From: Bacteroidaceae bacterium
GTDB lineage: Bacteria > Bacteroidota > Bacteroidia > Bacteroidales > Bacteroidaceae
Assembly: GCA_017647225.1 (NCBI GenBank)
Contig: JAGCLA010000006.1
Location: 30,003-94,002 of the forward strand
Length of the DNA stretch: 64,000 bases
Direction of reading: 5' to 3'
The notes under the pieces were generated by a model, which saw only the letters and a list, made by a program, of their open reading frames with translations, was not told the origin of the DNA and searched no databases. Below, in pieces: positions 17,734 to 29,700 of the stretch. Each line of letters begins with the position of its first letter. Position 1 is the first letter of the stretch. The position numbers and the translations under genes were made by a program.

Positions 17734-19095
17734 TTACGCCAAAATCTCTTTCAACTCTTCGGCTGTAACTGTTTTCTGTTCGCCGGTTATCATGTTTTTC
17801 AAGGCAATGGTATTGTCTATCATCTCCTGCTCACCGATAATGGCTACAAACGGAATGCTGTGGCTGTTGGCATAGCTCATCTGTTTTTTCATCTTGTCGC
17901 TGCTTGGGAACAACTCTGACGAAATGCCGGCTTTGCGAAGGTCGCCAATGATTTGCAAAGAGTGAAGAGCCTCCTTCTCGCCAAAATTGACGAACATCAC
18001 CTTTGTGGTGTGTATCGACTCTTTTGGGTAAAGGTCGAGCTGGTTCATCACGTCATAAATGCGGTCTGCGCCGAACGATATGCCGACACCCGAAACACCG
18101 TCCATACCGAACACTCCCGTGAGGTTGTCGTAACGTCCTCCGCCTGTGATGCTGCCGATAACGACATCGAGTGCTTTAACCTCAAGGATTGCACCTGTGT
18201 AGTAGTTGAGTCCGCGTGCAAGGGTAAGGTCAATGTCGAGTGCGCTGTTGAGGCTGACGCTCTTCAATGCATTGAGTATGAACTGCAATTCCTCGACACC
18301 CTTCTCGCCGATAGCATTTCCCTTGAGTGTTTCGGCAAGAATCTGCATCTTCTCTTCGTTGTTACCTTGTGCTTTGAGTATAGGCAACAGCTTTTCAATT
18401 GATTCGTCGCTTATATCCTTGCTCTTGAGTTCTGCTATAACGCCGTCAAGACCAATTTTGTCTATCTTGTCAATGGCAACGGTTATGTCAATTATCTTGT
18501 CGGGCTCGCCAATGACATCGGCAATACCGGCAAGTACCTTGCGGTTGTTCAACTTTATGGCAACGCGAATGTTCAGCTTACCGAACACATGGTCGATAAG
18601 TTGGACAAGCTCGACTTCGTTTATCAATGAGTTGTTGCCGATGATGTCGGCATCGCACTGGTAGAATTCGCGGTAACGTCCCTTCTGTGGGCGATCGGCG
18701 CGCCATACAGGTTGTATCTGATAGCGCTTGAACGGGAATACAAGCTCTTCGCGGTGCATTACCACGTAGCGTGCGAAAGGAACTGTAAGGTCATATCTCA
18801 AACCCTTCTCGCAGAACTTTGATGCCAGTTTTGTGGCATTACGGCTCAACAACTCCTCGTCGGTCAACTCCTTGAAGTAGTCGCCCGAATTCTGTATCTT
18901 GAACAATAGCTTGTCGCCCTCTTCGCCATACTTGCCCATCAGTGTCGATAGGTTCTCCATTGCAGGAGTTTCTATTTGTTGAAATCCGAACAGGTGAAAG
19001 GCTTCGCGTATGGTGTCGAAAATATAGTTTCTCTTTGACATCTCAACAGGTGAGAAGTCGCGTGTTCCCTTTGGAATAGATGGTTTTGCTGCCAT
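17734..19095 (-). CDS. hisS: Histidyl-tRNA synthetase
   Basis: 453 aa class II aminoacyl-tRNA synthetase. Motif 1 region begins [16 protein letters not shown]; motif 2 shows [25 protein letters not shown]; the histidine-binding [15 protein letters not shown] and motif 3 region [13 protein letters not shown] with [11 protein letters not shown] follow. The C-terminal anticodon-binding domain spans about residues 355-450. It follows the zinc peptidase gene by 2 nt. Confidence 0.97.
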   Translation of the reverse strand: MAAKPSIPKGTRDFSPVEMSKRNYIFDTIREAFHLFGFQQIETPAMENLSTLMGKYGEEGDKLLFKIQNSGDYFKELTDEELLSRNATKLASKFCEKGLRYDLTVPFARYVVMHREELVFPFKRYQIQPVWRADRPQKGRYREFYQCDADIIGNNSLINEVELVQLIDHVFGKLNIRVAIKLNNRKVLAGIADVIGEPDKIIDITVAIDKIDKIGLDGVIAELKSKDISDESIEKLLPILKAQGNNEEKMQILAETLKGNAIGEKGVEELQFILNALKSVSLNSALDIDLTLARGLNYYTGAILEVKALDVVIGSITGGGRYDNLTGVFGMDGVSGVGISFGADRIYDVMNQLDLYPKESIHTTKVMFVNFGEKEALHSLQIIGDLRKAGISSELFPSSDKMKKQMSYANSHSIPFVAIIGEQEMIDNTIALKNMITGEQKTVTAEELKEILA

Positions 19096-19097
19096 TT

Positions 19098-19805
19098 TTA
19101 GTCGCGTCTGTTTAGATAAATCATTACATAGTATAGCAGTGTTGCCAATGATGACAATGCTGCAACAACGTAAGTATATGCCGCCGAACGCAAAGCGCCG
19201 GTAGCGTATTTGTGATTATTTGAATTTGTTATTCCTGTTATCTCCAACCATGTCAATGCTCTACGGCTTGCGTCAATCTCTACGGGCAAGGTTATAAAGC
19301 TGAACAAGGTGGTACTTGCAAAAAGCACAATTCCTGCCAACAAGAACTGTGGCATGGAGTTTACTGTAAGTATTCCTATAAGCAGAATCCATGACACGAT
19401 GCTTGACGAGAACTGCACAATGGGTACAAGTGCCGATCTCATTTTCAATGGGGCATAAGCCTTGGCATGCTGCAAGGCGTGTCCGCACTCATGCGCCGCA
19501 ACGGCTGCAGCGGCAATGCTTGCCGAATTATATACTCCGTCGCTGAGGTTTACGGTCTTTGTGGTGGGGTTGTAGTGGTCGGTGAGCATGCCGGGAGTCG
19601 ACACTACCTTAACGTCGTATATACCATTGTCGTGTAGCATCTTTATGGCAATGTCACGTCCTGTCATGCCTATAGGCATTTTTGAGTATCGCTCAAACTT
19701 TCTTTTCAGGTTTGCCTGAACAAGGTAGCTCACAATGGCTATACCAAAAAAGAGAATCAGGTATGTATAATCGTAAACTACTGGTGTCGCTGCTGTAAGA
19801 AACAT
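19098..19805 (-). CDS. Membrane zinc metallopeptidase (YugP/DUF-type)
   Basis: 235 aa. Transmembrane helix at residues 12-30, then a soluble zinc-binding segment with [12 protein letters not shown] (His105, Glu106, His109; HExxH type), then three further hydrophobic helices (about 125-150, 155-180, 205-228). This is the neutral zinc metallopeptidase type 2 family, inner-membrane proteins of unknown substrate. It is followed by hisS after 2 nt, so the two are co-transcribed. Confidence 0.9.
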   Translation of the reverse strand: MFLTAATPVVYDYTYLILFFGIAIVSYLVQANLKRKFERYSKMPIGMTGRDIAIKMLHDNGIYDVKVVSTPGMLTDHYNPTTKTVNLSDGVYNSASIAAAAVAAHECGHALQHAKAYAPLKMRSALVPIVQFSSSIVSWILLIGILTVNSMPQFLLAGIVLFASTTLFSFITLPVEIDASRRALTWLEITGITNSNNHKYATGALRSAAYTYVVAALSSLATLLYYVMIYLNRRD

Positions 19806-19830
19806 ATTCCTGTATCTGAAAATTACTTTT

Positions 19831-19852
19831 AAGGGCAGGTTTCCCTGCCCTT
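19831..19852 (-). terminator. Hairpin after purA
   Basis: 9-bp GC-rich stem (19831-19839 with 19844-19852) directly after the purA stop. The following reverse-strand bases are AAAAGTAATTTT, so the U tract is poor; probable terminator or processing site before the zinc peptidase gene. Confidence 0.6.
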
Positions 19853-19857
19853 AATTA

Positions 19858-21605
<1,748 letters not shown>

Positions 21606-21675
21606 TTTATTGCACAAAACTTGTGGCTTTGGCATTTCACAACGCGTGTCGCCTATTTTCGTAAGGTTTACTTTA

Positions 21676-21683
21676 CAAAGGTA
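21676..21683 (-). promoter_or_regulatory. -7 element of the fur-purA operon
   Basis: The reverse strand reads TACCTTTG (TANNTTTG). The -33 region is not a clear match. No obvious Fur box was recognised. Confidence 0.5.
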
Positions 21684-21755
21684 TCTCTTTTTTGAATATT
21701 ATGGTACAGAAACTCTTTTAAATTTCTATAAAATGTTCAAATATCTGAATTACTC

Positions 21756-22328
21756 TCATTCGTCATCGTTGCAGTAATGCCCGAGAGAGTTGTGTGCCGC
21801 CATAATGACCGTTTTTCTGTTGTCTATGTTTACAATATCCTTTGCTGTGGCGAGGAACTTTTGTTCCTGCTCATTTTCAAGGGTTATGCCCTTTCTGAAA
21901 AGGTGTGTCAGTGTCATGAATCCGCAATAACGGAACAACCCTTCGCTTTTCAGAATCCATTCCGTTGCTTTTGCCGCCGCATCGGGCAGGTTGCTTAAAA
22001 TGTTCATAGCCAAATGGTCGGCAATCTCCGTAAACGGAGCTTCGGCAATCCACTCTTCGGCAACAGCGCTGTAGCCCTCTGCCGGCATCAGGAATATCGC
22101 AAGCATCTTGCACTCCCTTATATCATCTTGCCACAGCCTTTTTGCAAGCTCCTCATCTTTCTCGTATTTCGATGCAATGGCTTTCAGACGTGGAATCTCA
22201 ACGCCGAAATTTATCTTGTAGTTGAGTCCCTGGTTGCGTTGGAGTGTCGATACGACACCATTCATCGCCAAGCGAAGTTCCTTTTTTATCTCTCTTGTCT
22301 TTTCGTGGATAACAGAATTGTCAATCAT
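21756..22328 (-). CDS. DNA alkylation repair (AlkD/HEAT-like) family protein
   Basis: 190 aa, all-helical with HEAT-like repeats. Segments such as NFGVEIPRLKAIASKY, ELAKRLWQDDIRECKMLAIFL and FRYCGFMTLTHLF match the family annotated as DNA alkylation repair in Bacteroides. Family members remove alkylated bases without base flipping; catalytic identity of this member is not shown by a motif. It follows the AraC-type regulator by 11 nt and is probably co-transcribed with it. Confidence 0.75.
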   Translation of the reverse strand: MIDNSVIHEKTREIKKELRLAMNGVVSTLQRNQGLNYKINFGVEIPRLKAIASKYEKDEELAKRLWQDDIRECKMLAIFLMPAEGYSAVAEEWIAEAPFTEIADHLAMNILSNLPDAAAKATEWILKSEGLFRYCGFMTLTHLFRKGITLENEQEQKFLATAKDIVNIDNRKTVIMAAHNSLGHYCNDDE

Positions 22329-22339
22329 GGAACAGCCGT

Positions 22340-22774
22340 TTATTTCGCAATAGTGTGTCTTTTTCTGTAATTGTTCGGTGTTTCGCCCATGACGCGATAG
22401 AATGACGCATAGAACGACTGGCGGTTGGCGAATCCCACCTGCAAACCTATCTCCTCAATTGTCATATCGGCATATCTCTTGTCGGTCATGCGGTGCATGG
22501 CCTCCTTTATGCGGTATTCATTTACAAGGCATGAGAAATTTGTATTGAAACGAGAGTTGATGACAGCCGAAATGTAACGGGTGTTGGTGTTCAGCTCCTG
22601 TGCAAGTTCCTTTGCCGAAAAATCCTTATTGCGGTATCTTTTCTCAATCACAATCATGTTGAGAATACGCTCATACAATTCGTCAGCAAGCTCCGCACGG
22701 ATCAGAGAACGGTAAGCGGCATTTTTCTCCTGTTTTTCCCTTATATTATAGGGTTGTGTTGTCTTTTCGGTCAT
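22340..22774 (-). CDS. AraC-type DNA-binding regulator (HTH domain only)
   Basis: 144 aa from the ATG at 22774; a GTG at 22795 lies in the promoter element and is rejected. The C-terminal 100 residues form the double helix-turn-helix of AraC/XylS proteins (FSAKELAQELNTNTRYISAV, then MTIEEIGLQVGFANRQSFYA and the closing GETPNNYRKRH). There is no ligand-binding domain; the N-terminal 45 residues are charged and probably helical. It may control itself and the AlkD-like gene. Confidence 0.88.
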   Translation of the reverse strand: MTEKTTQPYNIREKQEKNAAYRSLIRAELADELYERILNMIVIEKRYRNKDFSAKELAQELNTNTRYISAVINSRFNTNFSCLVNEYRIKEAMHRMTDKRYADMTIEEIGLQVGFANRQSFYASFYRVMGETPNNYRKRHTIAK

Positions 22775-22794
22775 GATAATTATTCTATTTACCA

Positions 22795-22825
22795 CAAATA
22801 TAACACAAACGAGTGAAAAGTTAAA
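22795..22825 (-). promoter_or_regulatory. Promoter of the AraC-type regulator
   Basis: Reverse strand TATATTTG (22802-22795) with TTTA (22825-22822) 19 nt upstream. Places the start of transcription about 14 nt before the ATG at 22774. Confidence 0.55.
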
Positions 22826-22885
22826 GCTTACGTTAATATTTTTTTACAATTAGTATGAATACACTCCGCTCAGATAGCAAAAACG

Positions 22886-23011
22886 ATTAACGTTGAACGA
22901 ATTTCGTTTCTCGTAGTTCGCTCCTCGCTAATCGTTCCTCGTTAATCGTTCAACGTTCCTCGTTCCTCGTTCAACGTTCCTCGCTAATCGTTCAACGTTC
23001 CTCGTTAATCG
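22886..23011. repeat. Array of 18 degenerate heptamers (NNNNNCG)
   Basis: 126 bp that split exactly into eighteen 7-nt units, all ending in CG. In order: ATTAACG, TTGAACG, AATTTCG, TTTCTCG, TAGTTCG, CTCCTCG, CTAATCG, TTCCTCG, TTAATCG, TTCAACG, TTCCTCG, TTCCTCG, TTCAACG, TTCCTCG, CTAATCG, TTCAACG, TTCCTCG, TTAATCG. TTCCTCG occurs five times, TTCAACG three, CTAATCG and TTAATCG twice each. The first two units are near reverse complements of later ones, so the ends can fold back. The final unit contains the stop codon of the TPR gene. Confidence 0.9.
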
Positions 23012-23811
23012 TTCACAGAAACATTATTGTACTTTGTGGCATTAATGCGGCTTTTCTTTGCAGCATCTCTTTTACCTAATCTTTCATATAGTATAGCCTG
23101 CAAGGTATAATGGTTGCCGTTTGTCGGTTCCAACTCGATAGCCTTTTCCACGTCCAGCAGCGCAAGTTCGGTATGTCCCATAAGACGCTCGATGTTGCTG
23201 CGTGCTATATAGTATTCAGCCCTCTCGGGGTTGCTCTCAATGAGCATTGTCAGGAGAGTGAGGCTCTCGTTTAGCTTGTTCTCATTCTTGTATAGCATGG
23301 CAAGGCCAAGCTTTACGTTGTCATTCTCCGGCTCAAGCGAGAGCAACTTGATATAGTCGGCCCTTGCCTCGTTGTATCTCTCTGTCTCGGAGTATATGCC
23401 CGCTCTGAAAAATAGCGCACCGGCGTTTGTAGGCTCTTTTTCAAGAATCAGATTGTACTCTTCAAGGGCTCTTTCAAGGCTGTCTAATTGTAACAGGATA
23501 TTTGCACGTTGCGACATCAGGGCAACTTTGTTCATGTCGTTGCCAATGGCATTGTTGTAGCTTTTCAGGGCCTTATGCAGTTCGCCGCACATCTGTTGCG
23601 AATAGGCGAGGTTGGCAAAGGCGTATGTTTTCTCCTGCTCGGTACTGTACTCTTCTGTCGCTTTTTGGAAACATTCGGCCGCATTCCTGTAGTTCCTGTT
23701 GGCAATATGTTTGATGCCGTCATTGCATAGAGTTCTGAATACTTGTGCCGACACAGCCTGCGCAAAAATAAATAATAGTATGGGTAGGGTATATCTCATG
23801 TGTTTTTTCAT
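23005..23811 (-). CDS. Secreted tetratricopeptide-repeat protein
   Basis: 268 aa. Signal peptide with a hydrophobic core at residues 8-22 (ILLFIFAQAVSAQ). The rest is a run of about six TPR motifs, with units such as NRNYRNAAECFQKATEEYS, LERALEEYNLILEKEPTNAGAL, YNEARADYIKLLSLEPENDNV and AEYYIARSNIERLMGHTELAL. Periplasmic scaffold for protein-protein contacts; partner unknown. Oddity: its last codons and stop lie inside the heptamer array. The reverse strand has TATATTCG about 8 nt before the ATG, a weak -7 match. Confidence 0.85.
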   Translation of the reverse strand: MKKHMRYTLPILLFIFAQAVSAQVFRTLCNDGIKHIANRNYRNAAECFQKATEEYSTEQEKTYAFANLAYSQQMCGELHKALKSYNNAIGNDMNKVALMSQRANILLQLDSLERALEEYNLILEKEPTNAGALFFRAGIYSETERYNEARADYIKLLSLEPENDNVKLGLAMLYKNENKLNESLTLLTMLIESNPERAEYYIARSNIERLMGHTELALLDVEKAIELEPTNGNHYTLQAILYERLGKRDAAKKSRINATKYNNVSVND

Positions 23812-23905
23812 TTGTTTGCGAATATAATATATTAATTGATAATGAGAAATACACCACCCGAAACTTTAAAACAATATAACAGTTTTTGTGTTTTTGTTAG
23901 AAGCG

Positions 23906-23936
23906 TTTGATGGTTGAAATAATTTGCTTATCTTCG
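23906..23936 (+). promoter_or_regulatory. Promoter of tRNA-Arg
   Basis: TTTG (23906-23909), 19-nt spacer, TATCTTCG (23929-23936), one mismatch to TANNTTTG. Predicted start about 20 nt before the mature tRNA. Confidence 0.6.
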
Positions 23937-23961
23937 CATTGGATTTGCAACAAGCAAATTT

Positions 23962-24033
23962 GCCTTAGTAGTTCAATGGATAGAATAAGGTCCTCCTAAG
24001 ACTTAGATTCGGGTTCGATTCCCGACTGAGGTA
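23962..24033 (+). tRNA. tRNA-Arg, anticodon CCU
   Basis: Cloverleaf readable by eye: acceptor GCCTTAG pairs with CTGAGGT (with G-U pairs), D-arm GTTC..GAAT, anticodon stem AGGTC/GACTT enclosing loop CTCCTAA with anticodon CCT, and T-arm CGGGTTCGATTCCCG. The discriminator is A and CCA is not encoded (CAA follows). Reads AGG arginine codons. A terminator hairpin follows. Confidence 0.92.
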
Positions 24034-24034
24034 C

Positions 24035-24056
24035 AAGCCCACCTCGAGGTGGGCTT
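24035..24056 (+). terminator. Terminator of tRNA-Arg
   Basis: AAGCCCACC (24035-24043), loop TCGA, complementary arm 24048-24056, then TGCTATTTT. Directly behind the tRNA 3' end. Confidence 0.8.
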
Positions 24057-24150
24057 TGCTATTTTAAATATTGATTTGGAAATTGGAAAATAGGCATATA
24101 AGTTGCGTATTATATAGAAATATAATGATATAAAATTCTATTGTACTTCA

Positions 24151-26727
24151 TTATAAGCCTAATTTGCCGAGTCTCATAACTATAGATGTTTGACTTCTTC
24201 CCATTTTTGTTGCAATGTATTTTATACTTTTGCCATTCTTGTATAAATCCAATAAGAAATAATCTTCACCTTTCGTCCACTTTTTATTGGCATTAGGATG
24301 CTTAATAAAACTTCTTTCAGAAATCTTTTCGGGATGTAAGAATTCGTCAACAAAAATAGATGGGAAACGTTTGTCATATAGTACGAATGTCTTTTTCTTA
24401 GCTCTTGTTATTGCAACATAAAAAAGTCTTCGTTCTTCTCCATATGGGAATTGGTCGCTTTGAGTCAATACATAATTAAGAACGGGGTCATCATTAACAA
24501 GAGAGGGGAATCCATAAGTGTCTTTGTTGCATTGTAAGAGTATGACAAAATCCGCTTCAAGACCTTTTGATTTATGAACAGTTAGAAATTCAATTTTTCG
24601 TCCTTCAATTATATAGTAAAATTTATTTCCCTCTTTTATAGCCTGGAACATATAAGAGAGATAATAATCATCAAAAGAATAACGTCCTAACAAAAATATT
24701 GATTTATCTAATGGAATAGAATTAATAAGTTCTCTTATAGTATTGCAATAATCATTTCTGTCATAAGAACAGAATTCTAAATCTGTTTTTATTGTAGAAT
24801 TGAACGGACGTATGTTTTTTTGTATTTGTGATTTATTGCGTTGAATAAAACTAGATGACATCGAGACTAAGGGCTCACCAAAGCGATATGTCGTTTCTAT
24901 TTTGTTTATTTCTGTTGCACCAAAGTATTCGGGGAATTGATTAAATAGAGCCATATCGCTTCCAGAAAAACGATATATAGATTGCCAATCATCGCCAACA
25001 CAATACAACTTTGCTGGGGGATTTCCTTTTCGTAACACTTTCAAGAAATTATAGCGATCAATTGATATATCTTGAAATTCGTCAACGATTATATAATCAT
25101 ACTCTACGCAGGGTGATGTTTGACAAATATTTGTTGCTTCAAGTATCGCGTCTGTAAAATCTATTTGGTTACTATCTTTCAATACGTTTATGTAGTTTTC
25201 ATATACAGGCTGAAATATATTCTTAATGATAAAAAAACTTCTTTCATCATTAGCATTTCTTGTTTGGTTGAGAATTTCTTTAACGGATTTACAACTTGAT
25301 TTTATTAATGTTACGAAAGTAGCAACGAGTCGTATAAACGCCTTCTCTTGTTTGCTACCTTTGGGTAAAATCAAATTGTATAACTCTGTATCATTTTTCT
25401 CTTGAATTGGTACACCTGCATCACTCAATAGTTTTTTGAGTTTATCCATAATGTCTGAATAATGAAAATCAGCACTTGATGTCACTAATAATTGTGTACC
25501 AAATTTTTTATGAGCCGCTTTTTTCCAAGTTATTCCATCATTGTATTTTTTATTTGCTTCTTCGTATGTGATATTTTTATCTTTCGCAAACCAAGAAGGA
25601 ACAAGGCTATGTTCATCAATACCGAAATGTTCTAAATAGATACGTTTGGTGACTCCGCCTTGTTCAAAGTATATAGAGAAATCAGGACGATATTGCGAGT
25701 GCGTCTCATCAGCTAACTTATACTCGTATGGTTCTTCATATCTGAATTTTACTCCAAGTGATGATAATACAAAACATATTTTTTGTTCTTGTTCACTTTT
25801 TACATATATAGTTTTACCATCCATGTCTGGGAACATCGCTTTTAACTGCATGTTCTTTTGCTCAGCTAATTGTTCACGCCTTTTATTTTTGCGTTTTTCC
25901 CAATCGGCTTCATTTGTTTGGTAATCAATAAAGTATTCTACAACGCTTTTCTTAAAAGAGGATTTTTCTAATAGCTTGTGGTAAATATCTACAAACAAAG
26001 AATCTGTGTTGTCGCAAATAGTTGGTTTTGTACCAGTTGCCTTTCCAATAATATCAATAGCCAACTTGTGAAAGGTGTAACCTTTCAGCCCTTTTGTATC
26101 CATTCTTTCAGTAAGTTCTGCCGCGGCTTTATTAGTATAACTGATAAGCAGTATTTTTTCAGGATCTATTTTCTTTATTTCTGTTAGATATTTAACTTTT
26201 CCGATAATTGAGGAAGTTTTTCCACTACCAGCACTACTAACAACTAAACAATTTTCCTCTTCTGAAATAATGGAACGTCTTTGTTGTTTATCCAAAGGAT
26301 ATTCTAAACAATTGTCGAAAAAATCTTTGTATGTATTAAGTAAGAAGTTTATAACATCTTCATTATGTTTTTTGACAAACTTATTGATGTTTTTAAACTC
26401 ATTAATAAATGCTATAATACTTTTATTTGGTGTAATCTTAAAAAAGGTAAGCTTTTTGACTAGTTGATATGCTTCTTGAAAATACAGACTGTAATGATTG
26501 GAAAAATCCTTTTCATCTGTTGTTGATATTATCTCACCGTAAAAACTGTTGTTTAGGTCTGTGTAAATATCAATAAATGCGTTTTTTCCATGTTTGGACA
26601 ATTCACTATAAGTAGGTATGCGAAAAAGTTTTTCAGCTAGTCTTTTGGACATTTTTTTTAGATTCGTCCTTATTGAAATAACTAGAACGACAATGAAAAT
26701 ACCTACTATAATAAATAATAACAGCAT
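24151..26727 (-). CDS. Membrane-anchored UvrD/HelD-type superfamily 1 helicase with PD-(D/E)XK-like insert and SANT-like tail
   Basis: 858 aa. Hydrophobic N-terminal anchor (residues 2-19). Helicase motifs: Q-motif LDKQQR (145-150), Walker A SSAGSGKT (164-171), SYTNKAAAEL (196-205), VDEFQD (548-553), GDDWQSIYRFSG, TYRFGEPLV and VHKSKGLEADFV; near the end RRLFYVAITRAKK. Between motifs Ia and II lies a segment with an early Glu (near 312), RPDF (347-350) and YLEHFG (364-369), the order seen in PD-(D/E)XK nucleases and in helicase IV homologues. The last 45 residues (KWTKGEDYFLLDLYKNG, then SQTSIVMRLGKLG) resemble a Myb/SANT-type helix-turn-helix. The gene is AT-rich compared with its neighbours and sits 31 nt after the sprA stop, between sprA and tRNA-Arg, suggesting later insertion. 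Function in repair or defence is inferred only. Confidence 0.85.
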   Translation of the reverse strand: MLLLFIIVGIFIVVLVISIRTNLKKMSKRLAEKLFRIPTYSELSKHGKNAFIDIYTDLNNSFYGEIISTTDEKDFSNHYSLYFQEAYQLVKKLTFFKITPNKSIIAFINEFKNINKFVKKHNEDVINFLLNTYKDFFDNCLEYPLDKQQRRSIISEEENCLVVSSAGSGKTSSIIGKVKYLTEIKKIDPEKILLISYTNKAAAELTERMDTKGLKGYTFHKLAIDIIGKATGTKPTICDNTDSLFVDIYHKLLEKSSFKKSVVEYFIDYQTNEADWEKRKNKRREQLAEQKNMQLKAMFPDMDGKTIYVKSEQEQKICFVLSSLGVKFRYEEPYEYKLADETHSQYRPDFSIYFEQGGVTKRIYLEHFGIDEHSLVPSWFAKDKNITYEEANKKYNDGITWKKAAHKKFGTQLLVTSSADFHYSDIMDKLKKLLSDAGVPIQEKNDTELYNLILPKGSKQEKAFIRLVATFVTLIKSSCKSVKEILNQTRNANDERSFFIIKNIFQPVYENYINVLKDSNQIDFTDAILEATNICQTSPCVEYDYIIVDEFQDISIDRYNFLKVLRKGNPPAKLYCVGDDWQSIYRFSGSDMALFNQFPEYFGATEINKIETTYRFGEPLVSMSSSFIQRNKSQIQKNIRPFNSTIKTDLEFCSYDRNDYCNTIRELINSIPLDKSIFLLGRYSFDDYYLSYMFQAIKEGNKFYYIIEGRKIEFLTVHKSKGLEADFVILLQCNKDTYGFPSLVNDDPVLNYVLTQSDQFPYGEERRLFYVAITRAKKKTFVLYDKRFPSIFVDEFLHPEKISERSFIKHPNANKKWTKGEDYFLLDLYKNGKSIKYIATKMGRSQTSIVMRLGKLGL

Positions 26728-26758
26728 ATTAGCACTTATATAATGTCATTTTTCTTAT

Positions 26759-29700
26759 TTATCTTGCCAACGAGAACTTCATGCTTATACCAAAGTCGGT
26801 TGTAGATGTCGGGTACGATGTCGTTGAAATAAGCGGTATAGTTTTCTGTCTGTCGAAATAGAGGCTGAATGTCAACATCTTGCTGTAAGCATAGTCTGCC
26901 GTTACCGAGTAGTTGAACGACTTGTTTCCGCTGGTCGCCTGTGTTGTTCCCTTGTCTATGCTACGACATACCGATGAACTGTTCTTGAACGAGAAGTCCG
27001 CGCGTATGTTAATATCGTTGCCCTGGCTCTTCTTGGAATCTTTGCTTGCTTTCTTGCCATTGCCGAATAGCTTCAGGTTGACAATTTTATAACCAACGTT
27101 GAAAGCAATCTCCTCGGAACTTGTCTCCACAAGCTGAATGGCTGTAACACTCATGTTCAGCGTTCTTGACTTTATGAATTTTCCGCCGAGTGTGAGGTTG
27201 AAGTTGGTTGTTACATCAAGTCCTATAAGTGGCGAGAAACTTTCGTTTATCGACACTGCGCCTACATTGTATCGTCCGCTGGGGACAGGCATGCCTGTTG
27301 CCGTGTTGTTTACAAAGCCTATACCCTTTGAGTATTCCATATATGTGGCGTATGTGCTGTATGAGCCAACTGCATATACGCTCTTGTAGCCGTGCTCAAT
27401 GTTTACGCTCTTGAAGTACTTCTTAAGGAATTCCAATTTTGACAATCCTGAGTACCTTATCTTCCAGTTAGGCAACAGACGGAACATCTGCGGGAATATG
27501 CCGTTGCCTTTAATGCCGGTATATGTGTCAAGGAATGCCGGTATCATGACGTCGGCTGAATATCTGTTTACTCCACCGTTGGCTGCGTCGTATGTCTCGC
27601 CGGCAAGTGAGCTCGAAACAGGGTATTTGCTTCCCTCGTATAGCTTCTCGGTCTTTTGACGGTATATCTCAATGTTGTTTACAAAGTTTTCATAAACGGC
27701 CGACTTGTAACCGTTGGCTGCATTGCCACCACCGAAAGAGTTTCCTATGGTAATGGTTGTCATTGTCAGTCCGCCTGACTCGTTGAACGGCATGCCGTCA
27801 TACATGAACTGTATGCTCTTGCTGTTGTTGCGTGTCCAGCTTGCGTTCAGGTCAATCTTGAAATCCTTCATGGGCTCAAGAGTAACCTTTACCTGCAGGT
27901 CTTCGGCTGCTGTTGACGATGCCTGTGATGCAATGCTGTCACTGCGTAACAGCCAGTTGTTGTTATGCGCTTTGTCAAGGAAACTGTCGTCGGTCATACC
28001 AAAGGCAAAATCAAGGCCCGGTGCAAAAACGCCGCCGGTCTTTCTCTGTCCGAATATGTCGCCTGTGCTTGGGAGGAATCCCGGCAAGTTCATTGCGTAG
28101 GCATTGGTATAGTTCACCGAAACATTGCGTACAAGCATCAAGGCGCGTACAGGGTACTGCATGGCCTTAGCAAACTTGCTCAGCTCGCCGCTCTTTTCAG
28201 CCTTTGGCAGAATGGTTACCTTTACGTTAATGCTGTCCTTATTCTTTACAAGAATTTTGTTTTCATCAAGAATTTTGTATTTCAGCCTGTAGTTCTCGCC
28301 GTTTTTCGTGCGTGCCGTTATCTCGACATTCTTGTTCTTCAGGTTGTGCGCAATGGTTACGGTAGTGTCTTCGCGTATTGTAATCTCCTTTACAAAGGGC
28401 TTAATTTTCTTTGGCTTTGGCTTGCGTGCCGTCTTTTTGCTCTTGCTGCTTGAGAATCGTTTGTTTGTATCCTCGAGATATGGTATGAGGTTATACAACT
28501 TCTCGAAGTTCAACGTGGTCTTTAGTGATACGTTGCGCTTGTTTGCGATGTTGTTGCCGAGGTTTATACCCGCCATGCTGTTTCCTCTCAACCAGTTGTA
28601 TGTCGCAGAATAGCTCGCATCGGCCGTCAGCCATTCAAAAATAGGCAGTTTGTTAAGTGGCAGAGTGTATGACGCACTGAAATTCTGCTGGTAGCCGAGT
28701 GGGGTACCGAACTCTTTCAGGCTATGCTTTACCGAATCCTTCCACATTACATAATCACTTGGGTATAACGCTTTGTTTACCGGCACGAATGGTTCTGACA
28801 CCTCGGCATTTGTTCCGGTGTTTATGCTCATCTTCAGGTTGGTTGTAGGGTCCCACTTGAGCGACATTGAACGGTTCCAGTAGAATTGCTGTGAGAAGGT
28901 GATTGGTATCTCTCCATTACCAGCCATGGCATCGAGGTCGCGTCGTTGTATCTCGTGGTAGTTACGTGTCATGTCGGTATTCATCGCAAGCGACTGTGGC
29001 AACGGGTTTATGCCCCAGTCTTTCAATATCTTAACCCATTTCGACTTGCTGGAAATCTTGTCAAAAGGTTTGATGGTTTTTATAGGACTTGAATAATTGT
29101 ATGACAACGATGCTTTCCAGTTAAGCCTGTTTTCCCAGCTTATGGTGCTTCCGCTGTTATCGGTGCTTGCACGCGAATAGCTGAAGCTGATATTGGCAGG
29201 GTCGTAAGGCATTGGTGTCTTGCTGCTTATGTTTATCTTCGCATTGCTTATGCTGAAGTTTCGGCTTATTGAATGTACCTCGGCAATGTTCTTTAGCGAA
29301 TCCCTGCTCTCACCATCATATGAGTCGAGCATCTCCTTGAATGAGAGGTCGGTATCGAACGGACTGTAAAGAGGTGATGTAATCTCTTCCGAGAATGAAT
29401 AGTATGTCGGTATCGACACCTTGAACGACTCGGGTAGCAGACGGCCTACATTCATTGTTCCTGTCACTGAATACTTGTAGTGGTTGTCGGTACTGCGTGC
29501 CGACAATTTCTCTTCAAGGCCACCGAATCCGGCTGTTTCAACCTTACCTTGTGCTGCCAATGTCGCTATATCCGACAGTTTGATGTTCAGGTTTCCTTGT
29601 GCCGCCCAACCGCTCTTGTTGCTGAAACCGAGAAGACGCATCTCGTTAACCCATACTATTGCCGACTTGTTGCTTGCGCTGTTGTTGCGCACACCAATCA

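Noticed and set aside
22886-23011. Heptamer array considered as a CRISPR array
   Set aside because: Units are 7 nt with no spacers of 25-40 nt and no cas genes nearby.
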